From Bacteroidota bacterium (GTDB lineage: Bacteria > Bacteroidota > Bacteroidia > Cytophagales > Cyclobacteriaceae), in NCBI GenBank assembly GCA_018267215.1, contig JAFDYX010000025.1, positions 46,518-110,517 of the forward strand: a stretch of 64,000 nt of DNA, read 5' to 3'. Position 1 is the stretch's first letter, and the number at the start of each line of letters is the position of its first letter. The position numbers and the translations under genes are program-made. Of this stretch, positions 1 through 8,769 are shown piece after piece. The notes beneath the pieces are model-generated. The model saw nothing but the letters and a program-made list of their open reading frames with translations. It had not been told where the DNA came from and made no database searches.

Positions 1-794
1 CCCTTGTAGCGATCGTCTGATGGGCTGATCATTTTTTTGTTGAGATTAGGAAAATGAAAATCAATTTTTTCATAGCCGGGTTTTAAATACGTGAGCGATT
101 CGGGGTTGGGCAACTGGGCATTGGCATTTTTTATTCCTCTTACCAATTCGTGTGTCAGCTTGCCGGCATAGTAATCGCCCTTGAGCGAGTCGCCATGTTG
201 TGCCAGCATAAAAACATACGCATGGTTGCCGTCAAAAGTGCTCAGCATCAAACGGTCGTTCACCACATTTCCTTCCAGGTAACGGTAGTCGCCCGTGGTG
301 GTAAGGAAACTGCCTGTTACGTGGTTTCCGTTCTGAGAAAAAATCCCGACAGAAGGTATCGCCCTTCCGTTGGCCGTGATAAACTCCACCTGATATTTGC
401 CGCTGTAGTCGGTAGTTTTTTCAGATGAATTTTTAGTAAACCGAAAATCTTGCCCGTACGTTGCCCGGAAGGGCTGGTTGGCAAACGGGGCGTAATATTT
501 AACAAAGGTGCCGTGAAGTTGGTCGCCCACAATTTTGGCGCGCAAGGCGGCATCAAAAATATGCAGCACCATATTGACAGAGTCGCCAAAGATGGTTACC
601 TCGTTCAATTCAATTTTCTCTTCTCCGTTTTTGAGGTAAACCAGCAGGCGGTTATTTTTTTTTACTACATCAAACGTAAAAGGCAAGTCGTGCCCTTGGC
701 AATCAATAACTCCGCGCCACGTGCCGGTTTTTAGTTCCTGGGCTGCTGCACCCGAAAAAATGACAACGACCAAGAAGAAAATGGAAAAACGCAT
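1..794 (-). CDS. TlpA-like thioredoxin-family protein, N-terminal part (truncated by window edge)
   Basis: The frame is open from an ATG at 794 to the window edge, giving 264 codons. It begins with a signal peptide (MRFSIFFLVVVIFSGAAAQ) and continues as a beta-rich domain with the family-typical opening GTWRGVI...LPFTFDV. The last visible residues, PNLNKKMISPSDDRYKG, match the linker just before the thioredoxin fold in Bacteroidetes TlpA-like disulfide reductases. The catalytic CxxC is expected beyond the edge and is not seen. The role would be periplasmic thiol-disulfide exchange. It is divergent from the CoA-transferase gene, 43 bp away. The family call is an inference because the catalytic domain is missing. 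Confidence 0.75.
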   Translation of the reverse strand, partial: MRFSIFFLVVVIFSGAAAQELKTGTWRGVIDCQGHDLPFTFDVVKKNNRLLVYLKNGEEKIELNEVTIFGDSVNMVLHIFDAALRAKIVGDQLHGTFVKYYAPFANQPFRATYGQDFRFTKNSSEKTTDYSGKYQVEFITANGRAIPSVGIFSQNGNHVTGSFLTTTGDYRYLEGNVVNDRLMLSTFDGNHAYVFMLAQHGDSLKGDYYAGKLTHELVRGIKNANAQLPNPESLTYLKPGYEKIDFHFPNLNKKMISPSDDRYK

Positions 795-837
795 TACATT
801 TAAGTTTAAAGAGTTTACAACGTTGCAAAATAAAGAA

Positions 838-1983
838 ATGTTCGCAGGACTTCGAGTTTTAGAGTTGGCCTCTGTTTTAGCCGGCCCCAGTGTAGGGCAG
901 TTTTTTGCAGAACTGGGCGCAGAAGTAATTAAAATTGAAAACCCCCAAACCGGTGGCGATGTTACGCGCAGTTGGAAAACCCCGGGCGAGCCTACCGATG
1001 ACCGCTCGGCTTATTTTTGCTCGTGCAACTGGGGAAAAAAATCGGTGGCGTTAGATTTAACAAAGCCGACCGATCTGGAAGTTGTTAAAAAATTGTCAAC
1101 AAAATCTGATGTGATCATTGCCAGCTACAAACCGGGCGATGCCGAAAAATTAGGTGTGGACTACACTTCATTGAAAAAAATAAATCCAAAAATAATTTAT
1201 GGTCAGATCACCGGTTATGGATCGGATGACGGCCGCGTGGGGTACGATGCGGTGATCCAAGCTGAGGCGGGTTTTATGGATCTGAATGGAGAGAAAGACG
1301 GAGCACCCGTAAAAATGCCTGTGGCGCTGATTGATGTATTGGCGGCACATCATCTGAAAGAGGGATTGTTGCTTGCTTTGCTGAAGCGCGACCGTCAAGG
1401 TGAAGGATCGTTGGTGGAAGTCAGTCTATTGCAGGCAGCCATTTCCTCGCTTGCAAACCAAGCTACCAATTGGCTGGTGGGCAAAAAACTACCGGCACGG
1501 CAGGGTTCTGCCCATCCCAACATTGCTCCCTATGGCGATTCGTTTTTAACACGCGATGGCAAACGCCTTTTGTTGGCGGTGGGCAGCGATAAACAGTTTG
1601 ATGAATTGATGAAAATACTTGCTGCCGACCGGAACGAACAATTTTCTTCAAACCAAAAACGGGTAGCTAACCGAAATGAGTTGAACCTGTTTCTTTCTTC
1701 CAAAATCAGCGAGCGAGGTGCAGAAGAATTGATGCGACAACTACAAACAAAAAAAATTCCGGCAGGGTTTATTCAAAATTTAAAAGAGACGTTTGAGCTA
1801 CCACAGGCAAAAGAAATTTTAATGGAAGCAAACGGAGTGACCGGAGTAAAAAATTTTATTGCCAAAAATACAGAGCACAAATCAGCGGCAAATGGATTGC
1901 TCCCTCCACCTCATTTAGGCGAGCATACGCACGAAGTTATTTTGAGTTTGGATGCCCAGCATAATGACAAGACTGCCGGATAA
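838..1983 (+). CDS. CaiB/BaiF family (family III) CoA-transferase
   Basis: The 381-residue product starts MFAGLRVLELASVLAGPSVG and continues FFAELGAEVIKIE, the N-terminal signature of family III CoA-transferases (formyl-CoA transferase, CaiB, methylacyl-CoA racemase). The motif YDAVIQA at about residue 136 and the acidic residue in ALIDVLAA (Asp166) fit the catalytic-Asp region that forms the aspartyl-CoA intermediate. An upstream ATG in frame would add 39 residues overlapping the divergent gene's signal peptide, so the ATG at 838 is preferred. Length is near the family norm of about 400. No CoA ligase or dehydrogenase partner lies nearby, so the acyl substrate cannot be inferred. Confidence 0.88.
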   Translation: MFAGLRVLELASVLAGPSVGQFFAELGAEVIKIENPQTGGDVTRSWKTPGEPTDDRSAYFCSCNWGKKSVALDLTKPTDLEVVKKLSTKSDVIIASYKPGDAEKLGVDYTSLKKINPKIIYGQITGYGSDDGRVGYDAVIQAEAGFMDLNGEKDGAPVKMPVALIDVLAAHHLKEGLLLALLKRDRQGEGSLVEVSLLQAAISSLANQATNWLVGKKLPARQGSAHPNIAPYGDSFLTRDGKRLLLAVGSDKQFDELMKILAADRNEQFSSNQKRVANRNELNLFLSSKISERGAEELMRQLQTKKIPAGFIQNLKETFELPQAKEILMEANGVTGVKNFIAKNTEHKSAANGLLPPPHLGEHTHEVILSLDAQHNDKTAG

Positions 1984-1989
1984 TCCTTT

Positions 1990-1997
1990 TATCTTTG
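1990..1997 (+). promoter_or_regulatory. Bacteroidetes -7 promoter element (TATCTTTG)
   Basis: TATCTTTG matches the TAnnTTTG -7 consensus exactly and lies 6 bp before the ATG of the methyltransferase gene. The transcript would therefore have almost no leader. No clear -33 TTG is seen at the expected distance. Confidence 0.55.
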
Positions 1998-2003
1998 CCG
2001 CGT

Positions 2004-2774
2004 ATGAAAAAAATTATTTCGTGGCTGGTTAGGTATGTGCCGCGCAGGTATTTACAATTGTTTACCGGTGTAGGGTTAAAATTTATAGGATTCTTTTATT
2101 GGGGCAATCAGGTGCTATGTCCTATCTGTGATCATCACTACAAAAAATTTTTACCATACGGCCGCCTGCGTGCCAGAGAAAACGCCTTGTGCCCGCACTG
2201 CCTCAGCTTAGAGCGTCACCGGCTGATGTGGCTATACCTGAAAAGCCAAACGAATTTTTTTTCTGCTTCTTTAAAAATTTTGCACATAGCACCCGAGCCT
2301 TGTTTTATTTCATCTTTTGAAAAACAACACCAGGAAGGATACATTACTGCCGACATCGAATCACCGTTGGCTAAAGTGAAAATGGACATACATCATATTC
2401 CGTATGCTGATAACTATTTTGATGTGGTGCTGTGCAACCACGTGCTGGAACATGTGCGCGATGATATTCAGGTGATGAAAGAATTTAACCGTGTGCTTAG
2501 ACCCGGTGGCTGGGCAATCCTTCAGGTGCCATTCTTTGCGCCCATACCCGAAACTACATTTGAAGACAACTCGATTGCAGATCCACGCGAACGCGAAAAA
2601 TTATTTGGGCAAGATGATCATGTCAGAAAATATGGACACGATTATACCCAGCGCATCGCTGCCAGCGGATTGATTCCTTCCAAAGAGAATTTCAGCGAAT
2701 CTTTTTCTGGATCAGAGGCTTTTCATTTTGGTATCAGCCGGGGCGAAATAATTTACAAGGCTGCTAAGGGCTGA
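2004..2774 (+). CDS. Class I SAM-dependent methyltransferase with N-terminal CxxC pair
   Basis: The 256-residue protein has a short hydrophobic/basic N-terminus. Two CPxC motifs (CPIC near residue 36 and CPHC near 61) follow and look like a zinc ribbon. A Methyltransf_11-like domain comes next: LKILHIAPE (motif I region), DVVLCNHVLEHV (post-motif II), and RVLRPGGWAILQVPF (motif III). The ATG at 2004 is chosen over a TTG at 1995 because the -7 element overlaps the TTG. The stop lies 2 bp from the stop of the convergent AhpD-like gene. Substrate is unknown; related proteins are often in glycan or sugar modification, but nothing here confirms that. Confidence 0.8.
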   Translation: MKKIISWLVRYVPRRYLQLFTGVGLKFIGFFYWGNQVLCPICDHHYKKFLPYGRLRARENALCPHCLSLERHRLMWLYLKSQTNFFSASLKILHIAPEPCFISSFEKQHQEGYITADIESPLAKVKMDIHHIPYADNYFDVVLCNHVLEHVRDDIQVMKEFNRVLRPGGWAILQVPFFAPIPETTFEDNSIADPREREKLFGQDDHVRKYGHDYTQRIAASGLIPSKENFSESFSGSEAFHFGISRGEIIYKAAKG

Positions 2775-2776
2775 TT

Positions 2777-3325
2777 TTATTTGTACAAATCGAAATCGAG
2801 ATAGCCTTCAGCCGCTCTTCTCGGCCCACGCTCCACATAAATATTTCTGTCTTGCGGTGCCCATGTAGCCAGTCCATCCACATAGCGATTGAACATACAG
2901 AATGCGGCAGCGATTAACACCGTATCGTGGATTTCAATATCTGTTGCACCTAATGATTTAGCTTTTTCAATTTGCTCAGGCTTTACATGCTTGCCGCTTT
3001 TCTGAACACTTGCCGCGATTGACAACAATGCTTTCAGCTTGTCGGAGAGATCTGTTGATTCAAAATTTTTCTTTACCGAATCAATATAATCTATGCTACA
3101 CTGCAAATAATGCTGGGCAATTCCTCCATGTGTATTTTGGCAGTAGAAACAATCGTTGAGCGATGATACATAAGTTGCAATCAACTCCCGCTCTCCGCGG
3201 GAAAGAGAGTTTTCACTTCGCAGTAGAACTTCGGCTAACTCATTCAGTGGCTTAGCTGTCTCCGGTCTGAAAGCCATCGGCCCGCGAATACCGGGAAGCC
3301 CTTCAGGTAAATTGATGTGTGCCAT
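2777..3325 (-). CDS. AhpD-like (carboxymuconolactone decarboxylase family) protein, copy 3 of 3
   Basis: The 182-residue protein is of the AhpD/CMD 'peroxidase-related' type. It has the full AhpD-style active-site spacing: Glu47, then Cys59-x2-Cys62-x3-His66 (CFYCQNTH). In AhpD the matching residues are Glu118, Cys130, Cys133 and His137, which reduce peroxides or exchange with lipoamide. A second conserved block (IEIHDTVLIAAAFCMFNRYVDGL) is shared with its two paralogues at 3346 and 7960. It is the last gene of a five-gene minus-strand run, 20 bp after copy 2. No AhpC peroxiredoxin is in the window, so the actual reaction is not known. Confidence 0.85.
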   Translation of the reverse strand: MAHINLPEGLPGIRGPMAFRPETAKPLNELAEVLLRSENSLSRGERELIATYVSSLNDCFYCQNTHGGIAQHYLQCSIDYIDSVKKNFESTDLSDKLKALLSIAASVQKSGKHVKPEQIEKAKSLGATDIEIHDTVLIAAAFCMFNRYVDGLATWAPQDRNIYVERGPRRAAEGYLDFDLYK

Positions 3326-3345
3326 TTTGATTTTTGATTTAAGGT

Positions 3346-3891
3346 TTATGATTTTGTTGGGAGAACATATCCATTTTCTCCCATTCGTACGCCCATTTCT
3401 TCGTATGCTTTGGGGTCTGTGGGTGTGAAACTGGCGAGGCCATCTACATAACGGTTGAACATACTAAAGGTAGCTGCGATCAGAACTGTATCATGAATGT
3501 CGCGATCGCCAGCTCCGTGTTTGCGAGCCTCTTCCACATCTTGTGGCAACACGTTCTTTCCGTTGATCTGAACTTTGCCGGCAATAGTAAGCAATGCTTT
3601 CAACTTGTTGCTGATGGGTGCTGACTGGTAATCATCCAGTACAATATCAACAACATGCTTTTTGTCTTTAAAAAGATAGCGGGCGGCAGCAGCATGGCTG
3701 CTCATGCAAAACATACATTCGTTGCGGGAGGAAACATACGCGGCAATCAATTCGCGCTCGGCTTCGCTGAGGGGCGAATCGCCCCGCAACAAAACCTGCG
3801 CGAGTTCATATAAATATTGTCCGGATTCCGGACGAAACATTACCAGGCTTCTGATGCCGGGAATCCCTTCGGTAACTTGAATATGAGCCAT
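3346..3891 (-). CDS. AhpD-like (carboxymuconolactone decarboxylase family) protein, copy 2 of 3
   Basis: The 181-residue paralogue of the genes at 2777 and 7960 keeps Glu47, Cys59, Cys62 and His66 in identical positions (CMFCMSSH), together with the IHDTVLIAATFSMFNRYVDGL block. By eye it is closer to copy 3 than to copy 1: both share the MAHI start and the PGIR region near residue 11. It lies 14 bp downstream of the MFS transporter gene, which indicates co-transcription. A redox or detoxification role on the operon's transported compound is inference only. Confidence 0.85.
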   Translation of the reverse strand: MAHIQVTEGIPGIRSLVMFRPESGQYLYELAQVLLRGDSPLSEAERELIAAYVSSRNECMFCMSSHAAAARYLFKDKKHVVDIVLDDYQSAPISNKLKALLTIAGKVQINGKNVLPQDVEEARKHGAGDRDIHDTVLIAATFSMFNRYVDGLASFTPTDPKAYEEMGVRMGENGYVLPTKS

Positions 3892-3905
3892 AGCAGATGA
3901 TGGTT

Positions 3906-5141
3906 TTAGATTGATGGTTTACGATTAGCTATTATGATAAAAATGAACCCGATAAGAAATACAAACGAAAACAAAAAAAGCGAACGTCCATACCCGCCCA
4001 AGGTTGTTACCAATGCCCCGACAAAAAAGACGGCAACTACTGTAAAGATTCTGCCGATATTAAAACACAAGCCTGTGGCGGTAGCTCGGATGGCAACAGG
4101 GAAAAGAAGGGGGATGTAAACCGAAAGCGTACCTTGGCTGATGCCAAACAAAAATGCCAGCAGCGCGATTTCTATCAGCGTGAAAACAGAGAATGAGGTG
4201 TTACCAATAAACAACACAAATGAAAAAATAAAACATCCGGCAAAGCAAATGAGCATGGTCTTGCGCATGCCAAGTACATTGCTTACCCATCCGGACGCAA
4301 AGCCTCCGCTCAAGCCTCCGATGCCAAGCAGCATCATACCTAAGCTGCGTTCTCTTTGCCCGTCTGAGTTTGTAACAATACTTTGTACCCATGTGGGCAG
4401 CCATGAAAAGATAGCCCATAGCCCAATCAACATAGAACCGAAGATGATGATACCGCTGACAAGCGGAGCTTTGTAATCGCTCAACACGACTTGCTCTTTG
4501 TTAGAATGAATACGGGTTTCTTTCCATTTTTCAGATTCCTTTAAAATCCAAAATAAAATAATGCCAAGCAGGAAGGGCACGGCTCCAATCATAAACCCCT
4601 GTCGCCAATCGGATATAATAAAATTGACAACACCCGAAGAAAAAACTCCGATGGGGAAACCGGTAGATAACAAGCCGATAAATACAGCACGTGTAGCGTG
4701 TGGCCAAACCTCTGATAGCAACGTTGTATTGACAACGAGCACACCGCCCACACCAAAGCCACAGAAGAATTGGAATACAAAAATCAACTCCAAGGAAGGC
4801 GCTATGCTTTTTAGAAAAGTGAAGAGCCCATACATACTTACAGCCAGTGCCAATGCTACGGCTCTTCCGATCCTGTCACTGATCAACCCCCACATCAAAC
4901 CGCCCATGGCCCATCCGGCAAAATACAGCGCATTGATGTAGGCACTCATTTTGCCAAGCCCATCACCTGATACTGATCCTTGCAAGTCTTTTACGACCAC
5001 CGGAAGATAAACTGACATTAAAGTGGAAGCCATGCCGGCCAGCACATTGCCCAAGAAACAAACGGCAAATAAAAGCCACAAGTAGCTGCTGATTTTTTTG
5101 GAATCGGAATCTGTTAGTGTAATGCCAATGGTGTTGTTCAT
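3906..5141 (-). CDS. Major facilitator superfamily (MFS) transporter
   Basis: The 411-residue protein has about 12 hydrophobic segments. The MFS motif A in the loop between helices 2 and 3 reads GLISDRIGRA, and a second, degenerate copy (GWVSNVLGMRK) lies in the second half. A short polar loop around residues 200-215 separates the halves. It resembles metabolite:H+ symporters (the aromatic-acid and sialic-acid branch), but the substrate cannot be read from the sequence. It sits between the TonB-dependent receptor (28 bp upstream) and AhpD-like copy 2 (14 bp downstream). That suggests it moves the receptor's ligand, or a product of it, across the inner membrane. Confidence 0.88.
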   Translation of the reverse strand: MNNTIGITLTDSDSKKISSYLWLLFAVCFLGNVLAGMASTLMSVYLPVVVKDLQGSVSGDGLGKMSAYINALYFAGWAMGGLMWGLISDRIGRAVALALAVSMYGLFTFLKSIAPSLELIFVFQFFCGFGVGGVLVVNTTLLSEVWPHATRAVFIGLLSTGFPIGVFSSGVVNFIISDWRQGFMIGAVPFLLGIILFWILKESEKWKETRIHSNKEQVVLSDYKAPLVSGIIIFGSMLIGLWAIFSWLPTWVQSIVTNSDGQRERSLGMMLLGIGGLSGGFASGWVSNVLGMRKTMLICFAGCFIFSFVLFIGNTSFSVFTLIEIALLAFLFGISQGTLSVYIPLLFPVAIRATATGLCFNIGRIFTVVAVFFVGALVTTLGGYGRSLFLFSFVFLIGFIFIIIANRKPSI

Positions 5142-5169
5142 CCTGCTAATAATTACTGTACATAAAACA

Positions 5170-7938
5170 CTATCTCAGCAAATCGTCAAATGTGATACTT
5201 AAATAATAGATTGCGCCAATTGATGGCGAGCCGTAAGCCTGATAAACCTGATTGTTGAGCAAGTTGTTTGCTCCGAGCTTAACCACCGATTTGACGGAGG
5301 CAAGTTTATAACTTAGTTGGGCATCTATCATCGAGTAAGCATTAATTCTTCCCGGCATTAACTGGTTGAATGAAGATGTCCAGTCAAAGGCATCTTGCCA
5401 GCGCCAAGCTACATTAAACCCAATTTGTTTAGTGACATGGCTGTTTCCAAAAGTAAGTGTGGTTCTGTATTTCGGAGTGTTGAATGCCGGTATGTCGTTG
5501 GGGTTGGCATTGAGTAAATTGAAATCAGCCCAAGTGGCATTTGCGCCCAACGAATAATTTTTGGGCAACAAATAAGTAAGACCAACGGTAGCACCTTGCG
5601 AAGTTACGCGGTCGCCTGCGTTAGTGTAGAGTTGGTACAAATGGGTATTTCCGTTGAGTAAGTCATTGGCTGCTGCCGGATTGATTTTACCATCACTTCC
5701 CAGTACGGGGCTTTGTGGCTGCATAACCACACGGTTTAAAATAAAATCATTATAGCTGCTGAAATAGTAGTTTACATCAACCAATAATTTCTCGGCAAAC
5801 AAACCTTTATAGCCAACCTCAAAAGTTTGCACTCGTTCAGGTTTAATGTAGGGAACGTTTGATTTTACAAGTAAGTCTTTTGTTTGGTTGATGGCATCTG
5901 AAGGAGTAGCACCACCGGCCACGGCCGCCTGAAATGCTCCGAAGAACGGACCGAGCGAGGTAGAAGTAAACGAATTTTCATATACATTCATGCCTTTGCT
6001 GTTATCGGGCACCCCACCTAAGATAGTAATCACACCGGCATTGAGTTTGATATATTGGTCAGTAGGCGTTGGATTGCGAAAACCGGTTTGAAAAGAAGTT
6101 CGAAAATAATGATTAGCGCCTACGGTATAGATGGCTGCTACCCGTGGTGTAAACCTGCCGTTGAAATTTTGGTTTTTATCAAAACGGATAGAACCCATCA
6201 ACTTCAATTTATCTTGAAGCAAACGCTTGGAAGCTTGCACGAAAGCCCCACCTTCTTTAATGGTGATGGGGTGGGTAGCATCGTCCAGCAGGGTGCCCAT
6301 GGTATTCATATCATACATTCTAAAATTACCACCAGCCAATAAGTCAATTACTTTTACCTGTCGGCTGAAGTCGTACTGACCCTCCACGTGGTAAAGTTTA
6401 CTTTTACTGATAATGCCCGCACCGTTTAAACCTGTAGTAGCGATCAGTCTGTTTTTTTGAGCTTCAAAATCTGCCGTTCCCGGCAAAAAGCGTCCCTGAT
6501 CTGCAAAAGCACGAGCTGCGTTATTATCGGCAGCTGTTACACCGCTGATGCTTCCGTTATAGGCATCGGCATATCGGGTGAACCACATGTTGTCTGCTTG
6601 GCTGGCACTTACTACGTTTCCGCTGAGGTCTTGTACCCAAGTGCGGTTAATCAATTGACCCAAACTCCGTGCGTTATACGATTGCCCCGTGCTCTCTAAG
6701 TTGGCATAGGCACGAACGAAGTAATTGCTGCCGCGCGCTTCAAGACGATGCTGCTCGAAAATAAAATTATTTAGTTGAAAGCGATTGCTGCCGGTATATG
6801 CAGCCCGTCCTTGGTTGTAGTTGTATTGATAGATCAACTCCATGTTGCTGCTCACTTTGTAGTGGAGGGCTCCATTTAATTTTAAACTGTAGGAGTTGTA
6901 GTTCATCAAGTCGCGTTCTTCATACCCCGTTCTAGACACATTACCGATACCACTGAGGTTGCGCACGATTTCATCGCCATAAATATTAAGCGCATCGCGC
7001 CCCGGATTGTTATCACCTCGTTGTGCAGGTGGCGTTCCGGCAGCAACGTCCGTATAGTTGGTGGCATACCAATCCAAACCCGAAAAATAGGAAGCATTTA
7101 TTTTGAAAGCGAAGCGGTTGTTCACGGCTTTCGCATAGCGGATCGCCATATCATACAGCGGTGTGGGGCTGGCATATTTTTCATTGAAATGGTTCATGCC
7201 CGATTTTATCTGTGCACTCAGCCCTTGGTATTCAAACGGATTTTTGGTGCGCATCATCAAGACACCGTTGAATGCCACCGGGCCATATAATGCAGATGCT
7301 GAGCCTGGAATTAACTCAGCGCTTTCCATATCTAAGTCAGACGAGCCAAATAAATTTCCGGGAGCAAAGTTTAAACCGGGTGTTTGGTTGTCCACCCCAT
7401 CTACTAATTGAAGGAAGCGCTGATTGCCGGTGCTGTTAAAACCACGTGTGTTGATTTGTTTAAAAGTTAAACCACTGGTTACCATCTCTACTGATTTAAT
7501 GTTTTGCAAGCCCTCATAAAAATTGATCGAAGGCGTTTCGCGCATGGCTTTTGAGTCCATCTTTTCAATGCTCACGGGAGATTGCAAAACATTTTCCTCC
7601 ACACGCGAAGCAGACACCACCATTTCATCCAGCAACTGGCTTTGTTGAACAAGAGAAATTGTAACAGACTGGTTGGCACTTGTTATTTCTATTTCTTGTT
7701 TTTGAAAACCGATAGATGAGATGACAATAATAAATTGCGGCTGGATGGATGTTGTTAAGGTAAACTTGCCGGCAGCACCCGAGGTTGTGCCAATCATCTT
7801 TCCTTTAACGGCAATAGTGGCACCGGCAATAGGTTCATTAGTTTTAGAATCGATAATAGTTCCTGTAACAGAGGTTAGCTGCGCAAGAGATAAAAACGTA
7901 GTCGAAAGAAAAATGCAGAGGAGTAAAATTTTTTTCAT
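5170..7938 (-). CDS. TonB-dependent outer-membrane receptor with carboxypeptidase-regulatory-like domain
   Basis: The 922-residue protein has a signal peptide ending in LSLAQ. A CarboxypepD_reg-like domain follows (about residues 22-105: VTGTIIDSKTNEPIAGATI), then a plug domain (about 110-230: INTRGFNSTGN, LVDGVDNQTPG, ALYGPVAFNGVL) and a long beta-barrel. It ends in an aromatic-rich strand, YYLSITFDDLLR. A possible TonB box is DEMVVSASR. There is no SusD-like partner, so it is probably not a SusCD glycan system. It is the second gene of the AhpD/TonB/MFS operon (21 bp after AhpD-like copy 1). Ligand unknown. Confidence 0.92.
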   Translation of the reverse strand: MKKILLLCIFLSTTFLSLAQLTSVTGTIIDSKTNEPIAGATIAVKGKMIGTTSGAAGKFTLTTSIQPQFIIVISSIGFQKQEIEITSANQSVTISLVQQSQLLDEMVVSASRVEENVLQSPVSIEKMDSKAMRETPSINFYEGLQNIKSVEMVTSGLTFKQINTRGFNSTGNQRFLQLVDGVDNQTPGLNFAPGNLFGSSDLDMESAELIPGSASALYGPVAFNGVLMMRTKNPFEYQGLSAQIKSGMNHFNEKYASPTPLYDMAIRYAKAVNNRFAFKINASYFSGLDWYATNYTDVAAGTPPAQRGDNNPGRDALNIYGDEIVRNLSGIGNVSRTGYEERDLMNYNSYSLKLNGALHYKVSSNMELIYQYNYNQGRAAYTGSNRFQLNNFIFEQHRLEARGSNYFVRAYANLESTGQSYNARSLGQLINRTWVQDLSGNVVSASQADNMWFTRYADAYNGSISGVTAADNNAARAFADQGRFLPGTADFEAQKNRLIATTGLNGAGIISKSKLYHVEGQYDFSRQVKVIDLLAGGNFRMYDMNTMGTLLDDATHPITIKEGGAFVQASKRLLQDKLKLMGSIRFDKNQNFNGRFTPRVAAIYTVGANHYFRTSFQTGFRNPTPTDQYIKLNAGVITILGGVPDNSKGMNVYENSFTSTSLGPFFGAFQAAVAGGATPSDAINQTKDLLVKSNVPYIKPERVQTFEVGYKGLFAEKLLVDVNYYFSSYNDFILNRVVMQPQSPVLGSDGKINPAAANDLLNGNTHLYQLYTNAGDRVTSQGATVGLTYLLPKNYSLGANATWADFNLLNANPNDIPAFNTPKYRTTLTFGNSHVTKQIGFNVAWRWQDAFDWTSSFNQLMPGRINAYSMIDAQLSYKLASVKSVVKLGANNLLNNQVYQAYGSPSIGAIYYLSITFDDLLR

Positions 7939-7959
7939 GAGGTATTGTTTGGGGGATTA

Positions 7960-8517
7960 TTACTTTTTTAAATGATCGTAGCCTTGGGGCAATCGCATGT
8001 AGCCTTTGGAAATCCGCTCGGCTAACCCTTTGTAAAATGCAGGATCGGCAGGCGCTACAGTCGAGAGCCCGTCAACATAGCGATTGTATAATGCGAAGAG
8101 TGCAGCAATCAAAACGGTGTCGTGTATTTCAATATCAGTAGCACCTTCTTCTTTCGCTTTTTGGATAGATTGTGCTGTAACCGCCTTACCGCTTTTCTGT
8201 ACCTGCGAGGCAATAGTTAATAGAGCTTTCATCTTTTCGCTTACCGGTGCGGTAGCAATATTTTTTTTCACTGCCTGAGAGGTGTCGCATTCACCTAACA
8301 ATTTGTCGGCTGCTGCCGTATGAGCGTTGGTACAGAATGTACACTCGTTGCCATTAGAAACAACGGTGGCAATCAATTCACGCTCGCCAGCTGTTAATGT
8401 AGAAGGCCCGCGAAGGAGAAATTGAGTGAGTTTGCGTATGGGCTCGGCTGTATCTTTTTTGTATTCGAGCAGACCGGTGATGCCGGGCAAATGCTCTTCC
8501 AATGGTATGTGTGGCAT
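7960..8517 (-). CDS. AhpD-like (carboxymuconolactone decarboxylase family) protein, copy 1 of 3; first gene of the operon
   Basis: The 185-residue paralogue has the same Glu47/Cys59/Cys62/His66 set (CTFCTNAH) and the block IEIHDTVLIAALFALYNRYVDGL. It is more diverged from copies 2 and 3 than they are from each other, judged by eye. It opens the operon: its start codon is followed upstream by 310 bp without genes that hold two hairpin repeats and a 22-bp inverted repeat. The gap to the TonB receptor gene is 21 bp. The presence of three separate copies rather than one suggests distinct substrates or a hetero-oligomer, but that is inference. Confidence 0.85.
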   Translation of the reverse strand: MPHIPLEEHLPGITGLLEYKKDTAEPIRKLTQFLLRGPSTLTAGERELIATVVSNGNECTFCTNAHTAAADKLLGECDTSQAVKKNIATAPVSEKMKALLTIASQVQKSGKAVTAQSIQKAKEEGATDIEIHDTVLIAALFALYNRYVDGLSTVAPADPAFYKGLAERISKGYMRLPQGYDHLKK

Positions 8518-8538
8518 GTGATGGTGCTTTGGATTAAA

Positions 8539-8588
8539 GAAGCAGCGCCCGTCCCGAACCCTAATAACGAGAGCAGGCTGCCTGCTTC
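8539..8588. repeat. REP-like hairpin H1, upstream of the AhpD/TonB/MFS operon
   Basis: GAAGCAG (8539-8545) pairs with CTGCTTC (8582-8588). A competing hairpin AGCAGG-ctg-CCTGCT (8572-8586) shares the right arm, so the two folds exclude each other. The loop contains CCGAACCCTAATA, which also occurs in hairpin H2 at 8628-8640. The element ends about 21 bp before the operon's first start codon, so it lies in or near the leader. Confidence 0.6.
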
Positions 8589-8619
8589 TTTTTACATCAA
8601 CTGTCAGAGATCATGAGAT

Positions 8620-8653
8620 GAGCCGATCCGAACCCTAATACGGATACTGGCTC
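8620..8653. repeat. REP-like hairpin H2 (GAGCC...GGCTC)
   Basis: GAGCC (8620-8624) pairs with GGCTC (8649-8653), and the inner TCCG pairs with CGGA; the loop is AACCCTAATA. On the minus strand it contains AGCCAGTATCCGTA, which recurs inside the hairpin at 53470-53514. This supports a dispersed repeat family rather than a unique leader structure. The rest of 8518-8827 holds no gene. Confidence 0.6.
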
Positions 8654-8769
8654 GTCATGTCGCTTTAGCTAACTTATATTGATTTGAATTTGAAATTTGT
8701 TTGTATCATTCTACTAAAACCTCAGCCTTATTTTTATAAAGACTGAAAAGAGAATTTACAGCAGACGTG

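Noticed and set aside
721-837. Longer N-terminus for the CoA-transferase
   Set aside because: The extra 39 residues overlap the divergent gene's signal peptide and the family starts at MFAGLRVLELAS.
8539-8653. A tandem riboswitch upstream of the TonB/AhpD operon
   Set aside because: No known aptamer core (cobalamin, TPP, SAM) could be recognised, and one hairpin core recurs at 53470-53514, which favours a dispersed repeat.
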